Origin: Patulibacter minatonensis DSM 18081
GTDB lineage: Bacteria; Actinomycetota; Thermoleophilia; Solirubrobacterales; Solirubrobacteraceae
Reading direction: 5' to 3'
Assembly: GCF_000519325.1 (NCBI RefSeq)
Contig: NZ_KI912613.1
Span: 730,935 to 794,934 of the forward strand
DNA length: 64,000 nt
Shown: positions 18,134 to 27,247 of the stretch, in pieces
How the letters are laid out: every line of letters starts with the position of its first letter
Position numbering within the stretch: the first letter of the stretch is position 1
Translations under genes and position numbers: made by a program
The notes under the pieces: generated by a model
Databases searched by the model: none
Told to the model about the DNA's origin: nothing
What the model saw: the letters and a program-made list of their open reading frames with translations, nothing else

Positions 18134-18322
18134 GGCGGGTGAGTCCTTGGATCGATTCGGGGAAGTCCGCGGGCCGGGGCGTGGGCCCGGCCGCGATGGC
18201 TCGCTCGGTGTGCCCAACCTCCCACCGGGCGGGGAGCCCATGCGGGTGCATCCGCCCCCTGATGCCGAACGAAGCGGTGCAGACGCCTACCGCGGCGCCC
18301 GGATCTCGGCTACCATCGCGCC

Positions 18323-19573
18323 GTGACCGCCCCGTTGCGCTGGGAGCCGCCGTCCCCCGAGGCCGCCCGGGAGATCGGGGCCGTGGCCCGTCGCATGCGC
18401 GCCGGGTTCGACGAGCTCGTCGACCACATGTGCGCCGCGATCCTCGAGGCGTCCCCGGTCCTCGCGGCGGATCCCGTCCTGGCCGCGTCGACCCGGGCCA
18501 GCACCGGCGCCAACATGCGCCGCTGGATCGGTTCCACGATGGCGCGACCGGACGCTCCCGTCGGGGCGGACGTGCCGCCCGAGGCGCTCGACCTCGCCCG
18601 CGAGATGACGCGGCGCGGCATCGACCGCGATAGCCTCCTGACCGCCTACCGGCAGGGGCAGAACGTCGCCTGGCGGACCTGGATGCGGTGCGCCCAGGAC
18701 GAGGGCCTCGACGGCGACGCGCTCGTCGCGACGCTCGACTACGGATCGCGGTCGCTGTTCGGGTTCGTCGACGGGGTCCTGAGCGCGCTCGCCGAGCAGA
18801 TGGACGCGGAGCGCGAGGAGCTGAACGGCGGGGTCCTGTCCCGCCGGCGCGAGGCCGTGCTCCTGATCCTCGACGGCGCGCCGATCAGCGAGGCGCGCGC
18901 CGGCGCACGCCTGGGCTACGAGCTCGGCGGGGACCACACCGCGCTCGTCCTCTGGGCGACCGACGGCGGCGTGGTCGCCGGGGAGCTCGAGCGGGCCGCG
19001 GGCGTCGTCTGCCACGCCATCGGCGGCGGGCGCCCGTTCACGGTCTCCGCCGGCTCGGCGCTCTGGGCGTGGACCTCGAGCGCGGCGCCAGAGCCGGAGC
19101 TCGTCCGGTCGACCGCGTCCGAGCTGCCGCCCGGGATCGCGGTGGCGGTGGGCACGTCGTCGGCCGGGATGAACGGGTTTCGCGACAGCCACCGCGAGGC
19201 CGTCGCGACCCAGCGCCTGCTGATGCGCACGCCGGGCGGCCCGAGCACGATGACCTACGCGGAGGTCCAGGTCGCGTCGCTGGCGCTGCAGGACGAGGAC
19301 CGTGCGCGGGCCTTCGTCGCCGGGACGCTCGGGGCGCTGGCGACCGCGGACCCGGAGCTCCGGGAGACCGTCCGCGTCTACCTGCGCGAGGACTCGAGCG
19401 CCCCGCGCGCGGCCACGCTCCTCCACACGCACCGCAACACGGTCCTCAAGCGCCTGACCCGCGCGGACGCGCTCCTGCCCCTGCCGCTCGCGGGGCGGGG
19501 GCTGGAGGTCCGCCTGGCGCTCGAGCTCGAGCGCTGGCTGAGGCCGGCCGGGACGCTCGCCGTGGTCGCCTGA
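18323..19573 (+). CDS. PucR-type transcriptional regulator (5 of 5)
   Basis: The protein has 416 residues. The GTG start lies 8 bases after TACCAT (18311-18316), a good -10 box, suggesting leaderless transcription. The N-terminal sensor has RDSLLTAYRQGQNVAWRTW. The C-terminal HTH reads RAATLLHTHRNTVLKRLTRADALL. It diverges from the DUF3556/FAD unit across a 189-base gap and ends 2 bases before the convergent end of the mce operon, so it could serve either. Effector unknown. Confidence 0.87.
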   Translation: MTAPLRWEPPSPEAAREIGAVARRMRAGFDELVDHMCAAILEASPVLAADPVLAASTRASTGANMRRWIGSTMARPDAPVGADVPPEALDLAREMTRRGIDRDSLLTAYRQGQNVAWRTWMRCAQDEGLDGDALVATLDYGSRSLFGFVDGVLSALAEQMDAEREELNGGVLSRRREAVLLILDGAPISEARAGARLGYELGGDHTALVLWATDGGVVAGELERAAGVVCHAIGGGRPFTVSAGSALWAWTSSAAPEPELVRSTASELPPGIAVAVGTSSAGMNGFRDSHREAVATQRLLMRTPGGPSTMTYAEVQVASLALQDEDRARAFVAGTLGALATADPELRETVRVYLREDSSAPRAATLLHTHRNTVLKRLTRADALLPLPLAGRGLEVRLALELERWLRPAGTLAVVA

Positions 19574-19575
19574 GG

Positions 19576-20532
19576 TCAGGACCGCGGCAGGTCCCCCGAC
19601 CGCTGGGCGTGTGCGTGACGCGCGATCGCGGCCTGCTCCGCCTCGGCCGCGCGCTCGACGTCGGCGGTCGTGGTCGGGTCCTCGCCCGAGCGCCACCGGT
19701 CGACGACGTCCTGCAGCTGCTCCGCGGCGGTGAGGATCGCCTCCGGCTCGGCGGCGATCCGGACGTCCACGGACCCGACCCGTGTCGCGGCGAGACCGCT
19801 GAGCTCCTCCGCGAGCAGGTCGCCCGCAGCATCCAGTGCCGCGAGGGCGGAGCGGACGCGGCCGTGGTTGGCCTCGCGGACCGCGAAGGCCACGAGCTCC
19901 TCGCCCTCCAGCAGCGGGAGCCCGCCGGTCAGGGCCAGGCCCACGGTCTCACCCGGCTGGGCGCGTTGCGACGACGTCATCCGGCCGCGGCTCCGGGGCA
20001 GCGCGCTCAGCTGCTCCCCGGCGCCGCCGACGGCCAGGACATCCGCCGCGGCGCACCCGACGGCGGCCCAGACGACGTCGTCGAGCGTGACCTCCACGGC
20101 GTACGGGTCGCGATGGACGAGTCGCTGCGCACGGATGGCGCGGTTGACCGCGGCGAGCGCGGCACCCACCCACCGCTGGGCCTCGGCCTCGTCGCGGCGC
20201 CACCCCTCCAGCACGCTCGCGCCGGCCGACGCGTCGAGCGGCTCGCTGGCCCGCACGAGCGTGACGACGAAGCGGGTCCCGGCCGGGTCGGGGGCCCGAC
20301 GCCGTCGCTTCGGCGCCGTCCGCGACACCTTCTCGGGTTCGGGCACCTCGAGGTCGAGGACGTCGGCCCCGCCCTGGTCCCGTGCCACCCCGGTCACGCG
20401 GTCGCCGCGCGCTCCGGACGGCCCTGCGGCGATGACATTCCTGCCCGGGGGGATCGGCAGCGCGCGGTCCAGCCCCAGCCGGACGTACGCGAGCGTCACG
20501 TCCCGGCCACCGTCACCGTCGCGCCGGCTCAC
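19576..20532 (-). CDS. Hypothetical protein, last gene of the mce operon
   Basis: The protein has 318 residues, starting at a GTG that overlaps the stop of the sixth mce gene, so it is translated with the operon. I see no membrane helix and no known domain. A basic KRRRRAPDP segment (about 75-83) follows a variable N-terminus, then a helical Ala-rich region. It occupies the place where mycobacterial mce operons carry Mce-associated genes, but it lacks the N-terminal transmembrane anchor typical of those. Function unknown; a cytosolic accessory factor is possible. Confidence 0.7.
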   Translation of the reverse strand: MSRRDGDGGRDVTLAYVRLGLDRALPIPPGRNVIAAGPSGARGDRVTGVARDQGGADVLDLEVPEPEKVSRTAPKRRRRAPDPAGTRFVVTLVRASEPLDASAGASVLEGWRRDEAEAQRWVGAALAAVNRAIRAQRLVHRDPYAVEVTLDDVVWAAVGCAAADVLAVGGAGEQLSALPRSRGRMTSSQRAQPGETVGLALTGGLPLLEGEELVAFAVREANHGRVRSALAALDAAGDLLAEELSGLAATRVGSVDVRIAAEPEAILTAAEQLQDVVDRWRSGEDPTTTADVERAAEAEQAAIARHAHAQRSGDLPRS

Positions 20533-21875
20533 TTCGGCCCCAGCGCGGTCGGGTCGGCGGTCAGGCGCGGCGGGGCCTTCGTCCCGGGCTTGGGCGACGT
20601 GCGGTCGCCCGGCGACGGGTAGGCGTTGTACTGCACGCCACGCGTCTTGTCGACGGCACCGGCGTTGGCCAGTGCGTCGATCGCGTCGTAGACCTCCTTC
20701 GGCAGCCCGCTCAGCGTCTCCTGGTCGACGAGCGCGTGGACCCGACCGAGGTTGCTCGAGACGTCGCGCGTGTCGGTCGCCGACCCGATGTTCGCGAACA
20801 CCGTGCCGAGGTCCGTGGCGTGCGGCATGAAGTACCGCAGCATCGGGTTCGTCTCGCTCAGGAACCGGTCGACCGACGGGACGGCGTCCGTCGTCGCGCC
20901 GCTGAACGTCTTCAGCCGGCTGAGCATCGGCTCCGCCTGCTTCGACACCGACGGCAGGATGCGGAACAGCTGGCGACCCGCTTCGGTCGAGGTCTGCAGG
21001 CGCTTCGTCACCGCGGGCAACGCCGTCATGGCGACCCGCAGATCCGCGGCGACCGGTGTGCTGCGGCGCGACACCCGGCCGAGCTTGGCCGAGGTCGTGC
21101 GCAGCTGCCGGAGCGTGTCCGGGAGCGCCGCCAGCGTCGCGGCGAGCTGCTTGTCGCGCGAGGCCGCCGCCGCCGCCGTGCGCTGGGACTGGACCGACAG
21201 GTTCCGGACGTCCGCCGTCCGGTTCGCGAACGCCTGGAGCGTCTTGCCGGTCTGGTCGATCATCGACGCGAGCTGCGGCCGCTGGTCCTTCAGGAGGTCG
21301 CTGAGCTGTGCGACGCCCTTGAGGGTCCCGGGCGTGACCGCGAACAGGCGGCTGAGCTCGGGCCCGCGGTCGCCGAACCCGCCGCCGAACGCGTCGAGGT
21401 TCCGCTGGACGGCGGCGCGGGTCCTCGCGTCGAGCCCGGAGAGGATCTCGTCGAGCTGGACGGCCTCGCCGGCCTGGGCCAGCGGGATGACGCCGTCGTC
21501 GCCCAGCGGGCCGGCCTTCGGCGTGCCCGGGTCGAGGTCGACGTAGTTCTCGCCGACCAGGGTCTTCGTGCGGATCCGGACGGTGGCGTCCTTGTAGAGC
21601 GGGCCCTTGTCCTGGTCGACGTTGAACTCGACGAGGCCGAAGTCGCCGCGGTTCTTCACGTCGCGGACGTGGCCGATCGTGACGCCGGCGCGCCGGACGT
21701 CGGCGTTCTGCACGAGCTGGAAGGCCGTGGGCACGAGGGCCCGCGCCTTCAGCGGCTTCTGCCCACCGGGCAGGTCACCGCCGGCCTTGACGAAGAGCCA
21801 CCCGAAGATGCCCACGCACGCCGCGATGAAGAGGGCGATCGTGAGCAGCTTGCCCACGCGGTGCTCGATCCTCAT
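20529..21875 (-). CDS. Mce/MlaD family protein, sixth in operon
   Basis: The protein has 448 residues. A membrane anchor (about 12-30, LLTIALFIAACVGIFGWLF) precedes an MlaD/MCE domain (about 38-120; VRRAGVTIGHVRDV, LVGENYVDLDPG) and a long helical region (140-400) as in Mce1-type proteins. MCE domains form hexameric rings that carry lipids from outside to the YrbE permease. Position matches MceF of mycobacterial operons. The ATG start overlaps the upstream stop (ATGA). No lipobox is present. Confidence 0.9.
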   Translation of the reverse strand: MRIEHRVGKLLTIALFIAACVGIFGWLFVKAGGDLPGGQKPLKARALVPTAFQLVQNADVRRAGVTIGHVRDVKNRGDFGLVEFNVDQDKGPLYKDATVRIRTKTLVGENYVDLDPGTPKAGPLGDDGVIPLAQAGEAVQLDEILSGLDARTRAAVQRNLDAFGGGFGDRGPELSRLFAVTPGTLKGVAQLSDLLKDQRPQLASMIDQTGKTLQAFANRTADVRNLSVQSQRTAAAAASRDKQLAATLAALPDTLRQLRTTSAKLGRVSRRSTPVAADLRVAMTALPAVTKRLQTSTEAGRQLFRILPSVSKQAEPMLSRLKTFSGATTDAVPSVDRFLSETNPMLRYFMPHATDLGTVFANIGSATDTRDVSSNLGRVHALVDQETLSGLPKEVYDAIDALANAGAVDKTRGVQYNAYPSPGDRTSPKPGTKAPPRLTADPTALGPK

Positions 21876-23137
21876 TTGGGCTTCCCCCCCTGGGTGCAGG
21901 ACCAGCCTCGTCGGAGGACCGGGTCCTTGACGGTGCCGAGCGAGAACGCGGGCGCGCCGAGCACGAGCTCGCCACGCGGCCACGCGCCGTTGTCGTCGTA
22001 GAACTTGAACACGGAGAGCGTCCACTGGAAGAACTTCGTCGTGCTCAGGCGGCACGGCACGAGGTCCTGGGTGACGCGGTCCAGGCGCGGTGCGGTCGGC
22101 GCGAGCTTCGTGAACGCGTCCTTCAGCGCCGTGGACGTCGGCGACAGCGAGGTCGCCAGCGGCCGGAGGTCCTTCGCCGCCGGGCTGAGCGCCTTCAGCG
22201 ACGGGGTCGCGTCGTCGCTCAGGCCCTCGAGCGACTTCAGGCCGCTCTCGAGCTTCGCGGCGACCGGGCGCAGCGACGCCAGGGCCGGATCGACCTCGGT
22301 CTCCGCGTCGCGCAGCGTGGCGAACGACGACCGCATCTGCGACATCGTCCGCGGCAGCTCGCTCAGCGTCGCGGCCAGGGTCTGGTCGTGCGCCGCCAGC
22401 TCCGCGACGGTCGTGTGCCCGTCGCGGACCAGGGCCGTGAGCTGCTTGTCGCGGGTGTTGACCGCGGCGGTCAGGCGCCCGAGGTTGTCGACGACCCGCG
22501 CGATCTCGCGCCGGCGGTCGGTCATCGCTCCGGCGAGCCGGTCCGCGGTCCGCAGGAACGGGGCCAGCGACGCGAACGCCTGCCGGAGCTCCTCGCCGTG
22601 CCCGCCGACGCCCTTGCCGAAGTCGTCGGTCAGCTGCGCCAGGCGCGAGCGGGTGTCGGTGTCGAAGGTGTTGAGGACCCGCGAGATGTCCACCGGCGAG
22701 TCGGTGCGCTGCATCCCGAGGATCTCGGACTTCCCGAGCTCGCCCGCGGACGGCGTGCCGCGCGAGTCGATCGACACGTACATGTCCTGCAACGGGGTCA
22801 CCGGCCGCAGGCGCATCCGTGCGTTCTTGTAGAGCTTGCCGTACTTGTCGTCCAGCGAGAGCGTGAGGACGGCGGTCTTGCCGCTGACCTTCGCCTTGGA
22901 GATCAGGCCGACCTTCACGCCGGCGATGCGCACCTGCTGCTGCCCGGGGCGCACGCCCTTCACGTCCTGGAAGGCGACCTGGTACTTCCTCGTGGCCTGC
23001 CAGGGCCACTGGGCCTCCTGCTTGTGGAAGACGTACCAGGCCGCGACGACGGCGAAGGCCACGAGCACCAACAGGATGCCGAACGGACGCCGAGCGCGCT
23101 TGAGCTCGAGCGCGAGGCGGTCGGTGTTGATCCTCAT
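21872..23137 (-). CDS. Mce/MlaD family protein, fifth in operon
   Basis: The protein has 421 residues: basic N-terminus, membrane helix (about 19-36, FGILLVLVAFAVVAAWYVF), MCE domain (about 47-125; QQQVRIAGVKVGLISKAKV, QDMYVSIDSRG), then a helical domain. The C-terminus contains two Cys (VPCRLSTTKFF and WSCTQGGKPK) that could pair outside the cell. It occupies the MceE position, but unlike mycobacterial MceE it has no lipobox Cys near the N-terminus. Both ends overlap neighbours by 4 bases. Confidence 0.9.
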   Translation of the reverse strand: MRINTDRLALELKRARRPFGILLVLVAFAVVAAWYVFHKQEAQWPWQATRKYQVAFQDVKGVRPGQQQVRIAGVKVGLISKAKVSGKTAVLTLSLDDKYGKLYKNARMRLRPVTPLQDMYVSIDSRGTPSAGELGKSEILGMQRTDSPVDISRVLNTFDTDTRSRLAQLTDDFGKGVGGHGEELRQAFASLAPFLRTADRLAGAMTDRRREIARVVDNLGRLTAAVNTRDKQLTALVRDGHTTVAELAAHDQTLAATLSELPRTMSQMRSSFATLRDAETEVDPALASLRPVAAKLESGLKSLEGLSDDATPSLKALSPAAKDLRPLATSLSPTSTALKDAFTKLAPTAPRLDRVTQDLVPCRLSTTKFFQWTLSVFKFYDDNGAWPRGELVLGAPAFSLGTVKDPVLRRGWSCTQGGKPK

Positions 23138-24540
23138 CGGTCGCTCCTCTTGATGCTCTTGCTGTCGGGCCTCGGCGGATCTGCCGGGAAGTCGCCCGAC
23201 GGCGGCAGCGGCGAGCCGCTGAGCCCGCGGACGATGTCCCCGAGCGCGTCGCAGTTGATCTTGTTCTCCGGGCTCGCGCTCGGGTCCGTCAGACGCAGGG
23301 TGCACGGGAACGACTGGAAGGTCCGCTCGTCCGGCGCCGTCTGGAAGTTCTGCATGAACCCGTTGGCGTCGAACGGCGAGGCCGACGAGTCCAGCGCCGC
23401 GAAGAACGGTCCGATGGCCTCCGACAGCTTCAGGTTCGTGCCGGGGTCCTTCGAGTTCAGCCACGGGAGCAGCGTGCTGTTCGTGCGGTCGACCGTCGGC
23501 TTCAGCGCGTTCAGCGTCGTGATGCCGGGGTTCACCGTCGTCGCCAGGCGGTTGACGGCCGGCCGCAGCGACCGGATCGTCGGCTCGGCGTCGTCGAGCA
23601 CCGTGTCGAGCTGCGCGAGCGCCGGGCGGGCCGCGTCCGCGGAGCCGGGCAGCGCCCGCGCACCGGGGAGGAGGTCCTTGGCGGTCGGGTCGAGCTCGTC
23701 GAGCGTCCCGCGGAGCCGCGCCAGCGTCAGGCGCGTGTCGTCCATGGTCTGGGGCGCCTGGTCGAGCATCGATCCGAGGTCGTCGCGGCGGGCGGCCGCG
23801 ACGCCGAGCGCCACACGCCCGTCGTCGACGAGCCCGGCGAGGTCCTCGTCGGACGCCGACAGCGCGCCCATCGTCCGGCTCGTCTGCCGCACGAGGTCGG
23901 TGAGCGACCCGGCGTGCGTGCCGCGGAGCGAGACGACGCCGCTGCGGATCTTCTTCAGCGCGGGGCCGGCGGCGTCGAGGGTCGCCTGGATCTCCTTCGG
24001 TGCCTTCGTCCCCTCGTCGAACGCCTCGATCGACCTCTGGATCGACTTTCGCTGGGTCGTGCCGAGCGGCTGCAGCGCTTGGTCGGCCTCGGTCTGGACC
24101 TGGGTGTGGGCGAGCGGGATCTCCTGCCCACCGATGTCCCCGCGGCCCGGGGTGCCCGGGTCGAGGTCGATGTACATGTTGCGGCCCAGGACGGTGCGCC
24201 AGAGGATCGCGGCGCGGGCGTCCGACTGGACGTCGACGCCCTTGCCGTCGTCGATGTTCATCGTGATCAGCGCGCCGCGCCGGCCGCGCTGGCGCTCGAC
24301 CTTCTTGACCTTGCCGACGTCGACGCCGGCGACGCGGACGACGGTGCCGCTCTGCACCTGGGTGGCGTTCGAGAACCGCGCCTGGACCTCCGTGCCGCCC
24401 TCGGGCAGGAACGGGATGTGGCGCGTGTAGCCGGCCCACAGCAGGAGGAGGACGAGGCCGAGCAGGATCAGGCCGTTGCGCAGCGGCTTCGGCCGGTGCA
24501 TGCCCGGCGCGTAGGAGAAGCGGTCGGAGAAGCGGCTCAT
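23134..24540 (-). CDS. Mce/MlaD family protein, fourth in operon
   Basis: The protein has 468 residues, with a membrane helix (about 22-38, NGLILLGLVLLLLWAGY), MCE domain (about 48-130; TVVRVAGVDVGKVKKVE, LGRNMYIDLDPG), a helical body and a polar, Pro/Asp/Lys-rich C-terminal tail. Two Cys (FPCTLRL, INCDALGD) near residues 415-435 may form a disulfide. Overlaps both neighbours by 4 bases. Role as an MCE-ring subunit is inferred from family and position. Confidence 0.9.
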   Translation of the reverse strand: MSRFSDRFSYAPGMHRPKPLRNGLILLGLVLLLLWAGYTRHIPFLPEGGTEVQARFSNATQVQSGTVVRVAGVDVGKVKKVERQRGRRGALITMNIDDGKGVDVQSDARAAILWRTVLGRNMYIDLDPGTPGRGDIGGQEIPLAHTQVQTEADQALQPLGTTQRKSIQRSIEAFDEGTKAPKEIQATLDAAGPALKKIRSGVVSLRGTHAGSLTDLVRQTSRTMGALSASDEDLAGLVDDGRVALGVAAARRDDLGSMLDQAPQTMDDTRLTLARLRGTLDELDPTAKDLLPGARALPGSADAARPALAQLDTVLDDAEPTIRSLRPAVNRLATTVNPGITTLNALKPTVDRTNSTLLPWLNSKDPGTNLKLSEAIGPFFAALDSSASPFDANGFMQNFQTAPDERTFQSFPCTLRLTDPSASPENKINCDALGDIVRGLSGSPLPPSGDFPADPPRPDSKSIKRSDR

Positions 24541-25844
24541 CGGTGGGTCCTTGCGTCCTGCGTGACGGTGCACGGCGCCGGATAGGGGTTGTCGACGACC
24601 AGCGGTGAGCGGACGCGCGCACCGGTGATGCTCTCCTCGCTGCTCAGGACGTTGAGCCGGAGGCTGTTGATCGTCCCGATGTCGGGGTCGCCGCCCGGGA
24701 CGCCCTGGCCCATCATGCTGCTCCAGTTCTTCGCGAACAGCGCGAAGTCGCACCCGTGGGCGCCGAGCCGGTCGACGACCGGGAGGCTCGACGCCAGGCC
24801 CTTGCGGAAGGCCGGCAGCACCGGGTCCACCTTCGCCAGGAGCCCCAGCGTCGGGTCGACGGCGTCGTCGAGCTTGCCGAGGGTCGTGCGGGCGCTCTTG
24901 AGACCCGCGGGCGAGTCCTGGATCAGGCGGCTCGTCGAGCGCAGACCCGCGGGCGCGGGCTGCAGTGCGGGCAGCGACACGCGCGAGAGCGCCCGGATCT
25001 CCCGGAGGAGCGGCTCGGCGTCGGCGAGGCCCGCACGTGCCGTCGAGAGCGAGGACGGGGCCTCGTCGAGCGAGGACGCGAGGTCGTCGCCGGAGGCCGC
25101 GATCGCGGCTAGGGCGTCGGAGCCGTCGCCGAACCCGCGACGGATGGTGTCGCGGACCGGGTCCGCGGCGGTCGACGCCCCGTCGGCGCCACGGACGAAC
25201 CCGCGGACGGCGTCGGTGCGGTCGTTGATCGGCTTCGCGATCCGCTGCAGCCCGCGGAGGCCGTCGGGCCCGTCGTCGAGCAGCGTCTGGATGTCGGTGC
25301 CGCGCCCGAGGACGCCGGTGCCGAGGCCGTTCGCCAGCTCCTGCGCCTTCTTGCGGCGCCGGGCGTCGAACGTGCTGAGCGTGGTGTCCAGCTCGGTCGA
25401 GGCCGACGTCTGGTCGGTGGCGATCACGTCACCGTCGCGGAGCGGCCGACCCTTCGATCCGGGCGAGAGCTCGACGAAGCGCACGCCGATCGGCGACCGC
25501 GGCCGGACGCGGAGCGTGGAGTCCGACAGGAGCGGCTCGACCTCCGGGTTCAGCTGCAGGTCGACCACGGCCTTGCCGTTCTCGACGCGCGGGTCGAGCA
25601 CCTGGCCGACGTTCCGGCCGGCGATCCGCACCTGGTAGTGGGCGGTGAGGTTGTCGGCGTTGTCGAACGCGGCCTTGACCGTCAGGTACTGCCGTCCCGG
25701 GATCGAGTTCGGTGCGTTGTACCCGACCAGGAACATCAGGACGACCGCTCCGATGCCCGCGAGGCCGATGCCCCACAGGACCGGGCGCGGGAGGCTCCGG
25801 CTCGCTGCGCGGCCGGCGAATCTGCTGCGACTGCGGCGCCTCAT
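24537..25844 (-). CDS. Mce/MlaD family protein, third in operon
   Basis: The protein has 435 residues: Arg-rich N-terminus (MRRRSRSRF), membrane helix (about 22-41, VLWGIGLAGIGAVVLMFLVG), MCE domain (about 50-130; YQVRIAGRNVGQVLDPRV, GVRFVELSPGS), a long helical domain and a C-terminal segment with two Cys (GCDFALFAKNW, YPAPCTVTQ). The ATG overlaps the stop of the previous gene. Part of the six-component MCE assembly. Confidence 0.9.
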   Translation of the reverse strand: MRRRSRSRFAGRAASRSLPRPVLWGIGLAGIGAVVLMFLVGYNAPNSIPGRQYLTVKAAFDNADNLTAHYQVRIAGRNVGQVLDPRVENGKAVVDLQLNPEVEPLLSDSTLRVRPRSPIGVRFVELSPGSKGRPLRDGDVIATDQTSASTELDTTLSTFDARRRKKAQELANGLGTGVLGRGTDIQTLLDDGPDGLRGLQRIAKPINDRTDAVRGFVRGADGASTAADPVRDTIRRGFGDGSDALAAIAASGDDLASSLDEAPSSLSTARAGLADAEPLLREIRALSRVSLPALQPAPAGLRSTSRLIQDSPAGLKSARTTLGKLDDAVDPTLGLLAKVDPVLPAFRKGLASSLPVVDRLGAHGCDFALFAKNWSSMMGQGVPGGDPDIGTINSLRLNVLSSEESITGARVRSPLVVDNPYPAPCTVTQDARTHR

Positions 25845-27247
25845 CGGCCCGTCACCAATCCCTTGAGTCCGTCGAGGAGCCCCGAGACGAGCCCCTCGGG
25901 CTTCGTCAGGTCGACGGCGGGCGGGGCCGTCGTGGTGGTCGGGGTCGTGGCCGTCGTGCTCGGGGCGGTGGACGCCCCGGGCGACGCGACCTTCGGCTTC
26001 GCCTTCAGCTCGCTGCCGTCGGCTCCGGGCGAGGGCCCGGTGTCCTGCGGCCGCACGGCCTTGGCCCCGTTGTTCTCGATCTTCGAGGTCAGGACCCCGA
26101 GGAGCTGCTTGTCGACGACGGCCTCCGTCCGGAACATGTGGCCGGCGTTGTCGCGGGTCTGGATGGTCCTCGTCCAGCCCTCGAGCACGCGGAGGAGCGG
26201 GTTCGTCTGCTGGTCGAGCACGCGGCTCAGCGGGTCGAAGACCGTCGAGAAGCGCTCCAGCTCGCGGGCGGGCAGGCGGAGTCGCGCGACGACCGGCGAG
26301 CCCTTCTTCCCGAGGCGCGAGAGGTCCGGCGAGACGGCCTTCACCTTGGCGAGGGTCGGCTTGGCGTTCTTCTCGAGGTCCGGCAGGCGGTCGAGCGTGT
26401 CGGTCAGCGGCGGGGCGGTGCGCTGGATCTCCGCGGCCGCGGGCTTCAGCCGCCGGCTCGCCGAGTCGAGCGTGACGAGCGTCGCCTGGAGCTGGCGCAG
26501 CGTGCTCGGCGCCTGGTCGACGGTCTGCCCGAGCTGCTGGCGCTTCGTCGCCGTCAGCGCGAGCACCTTGTGCGCGTTGTCGACGAGGTCGGCGAGCTTG
26601 TCGCGGCCGGCGGTGAACGAGCCGAGGACGCGGTCGCCGGTGGAGGCGAGGTGCTTCAGCTGCTCGGTGTCGGCGGCGAAGTCGGCCATCAGCTCCTGCC
26701 CCTCCTTCAGGGACGGGGGCATGCGGTCGAGCAGCGCGTTGAAGTCGGTGCCCCGGCCGCGGAGGCCGATGCCGGCCTCGTTGATCAGGACGCGCAGGCG
26801 ACCGCGGGTCGTGGGGTCCAGCGTGTCGATGACCTGGTCGAGCTCGACCGGCGCGGACGTGCGGGCCAGCGGGATCTGGGCGCCCGAGGACGCCGGGCGC
26901 TTGACGTCGCCGATCCGCAGGTCGACGTACTTCTCGCCGAGCAGGTTGACCGGGCGGGCCTCGGCGGAGGCGCCGGTCCCGATCGGGACGGCCCCGCCCT
27001 CGAGCTTCATCGTGACCTGGGCGGTGTCGCGCGAGGTCAGGTCGATCTTCGTGATGTGCCCTGCGGGAACGCCGCCGATCTTGACGTCGGAGTTCTTGCG
27101 CAGGCCGGCCGAGTCCTTGAACTCGGCCTTCACCGTGTAGCCGTCGTCCCCGCCCGTGAGGGAGAGGACGGCGACGATGACGGCGACCAGGGCGACCGCC
27201 GCGATCGCGAGGATGCGCGGGGTCGAGTGACGGACCGTCCGATTCAT
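25841..27247 (-). CDS. Mce/MlaD family protein, second in operon
   Basis: The protein has 468 residues, with membrane helix (about 11-30, ILAIAAVALVAVIVAVLSL), MCE domain (about 36-115; SDVKIGGVPAGHITKIDL, NLLGEKYVDLRIG) and a helical body. It has a low-complexity Thr/Pro/Ala-rich region (about 415-447) typical of extracytoplasmic linkers in actinobacterial Mce proteins, then a short amphipathic end. The start ATG overlaps the upstream stop. Confidence 0.9.
   Translation of the reverse strand: MNRTVRHSTPRILAIAAVALVAVIVAVLSLTGGDDGYTVKAEFKDSAGLRKNSDVKIGGVPAGHITKIDLTSRDTAQVTMKLEGGAVPIGTGASAEARPVNLLGEKYVDLRIGDVKRPASSGAQIPLARTSAPVELDQVIDTLDPTTRGRLRVLINEAGIGLRGRGTDFNALLDRMPPSLKEGQELMADFAADTEQLKHLASTGDRVLGSFTAGRDKLADLVDNAHKVLALTATKRQQLGQTVDQAPSTLRQLQATLVTLDSASRRLKPAAAEIQRTAPPLTDTLDRLPDLEKNAKPTLAKVKAVSPDLSRLGKKGSPVVARLRLPARELERFSTVFDPLSRVLDQQTNPLLRVLEGWTRTIQTRDNAGHMFRTEAVVDKQLLGVLTSKIENNGAKAVRPQDTGPSPGADGSELKAKPKVASPGASTAPSTTATTPTTTTAPPAVDLTKPEGLVSGLLDGLKGLVTGR

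Noticed and set aside
16361-18142. A 593-codon open frame opposite the DUF3556-type gene, and other long antisense frames (for example 539-2419, 3800-5134, 11506-13392, 40438-44796).
   Set aside because: They have the Arg/Pro/Asp/Val-rich composition expected from the complement of G+C-rich genes, lack domains, and lie wholly opposite well-supported genes.
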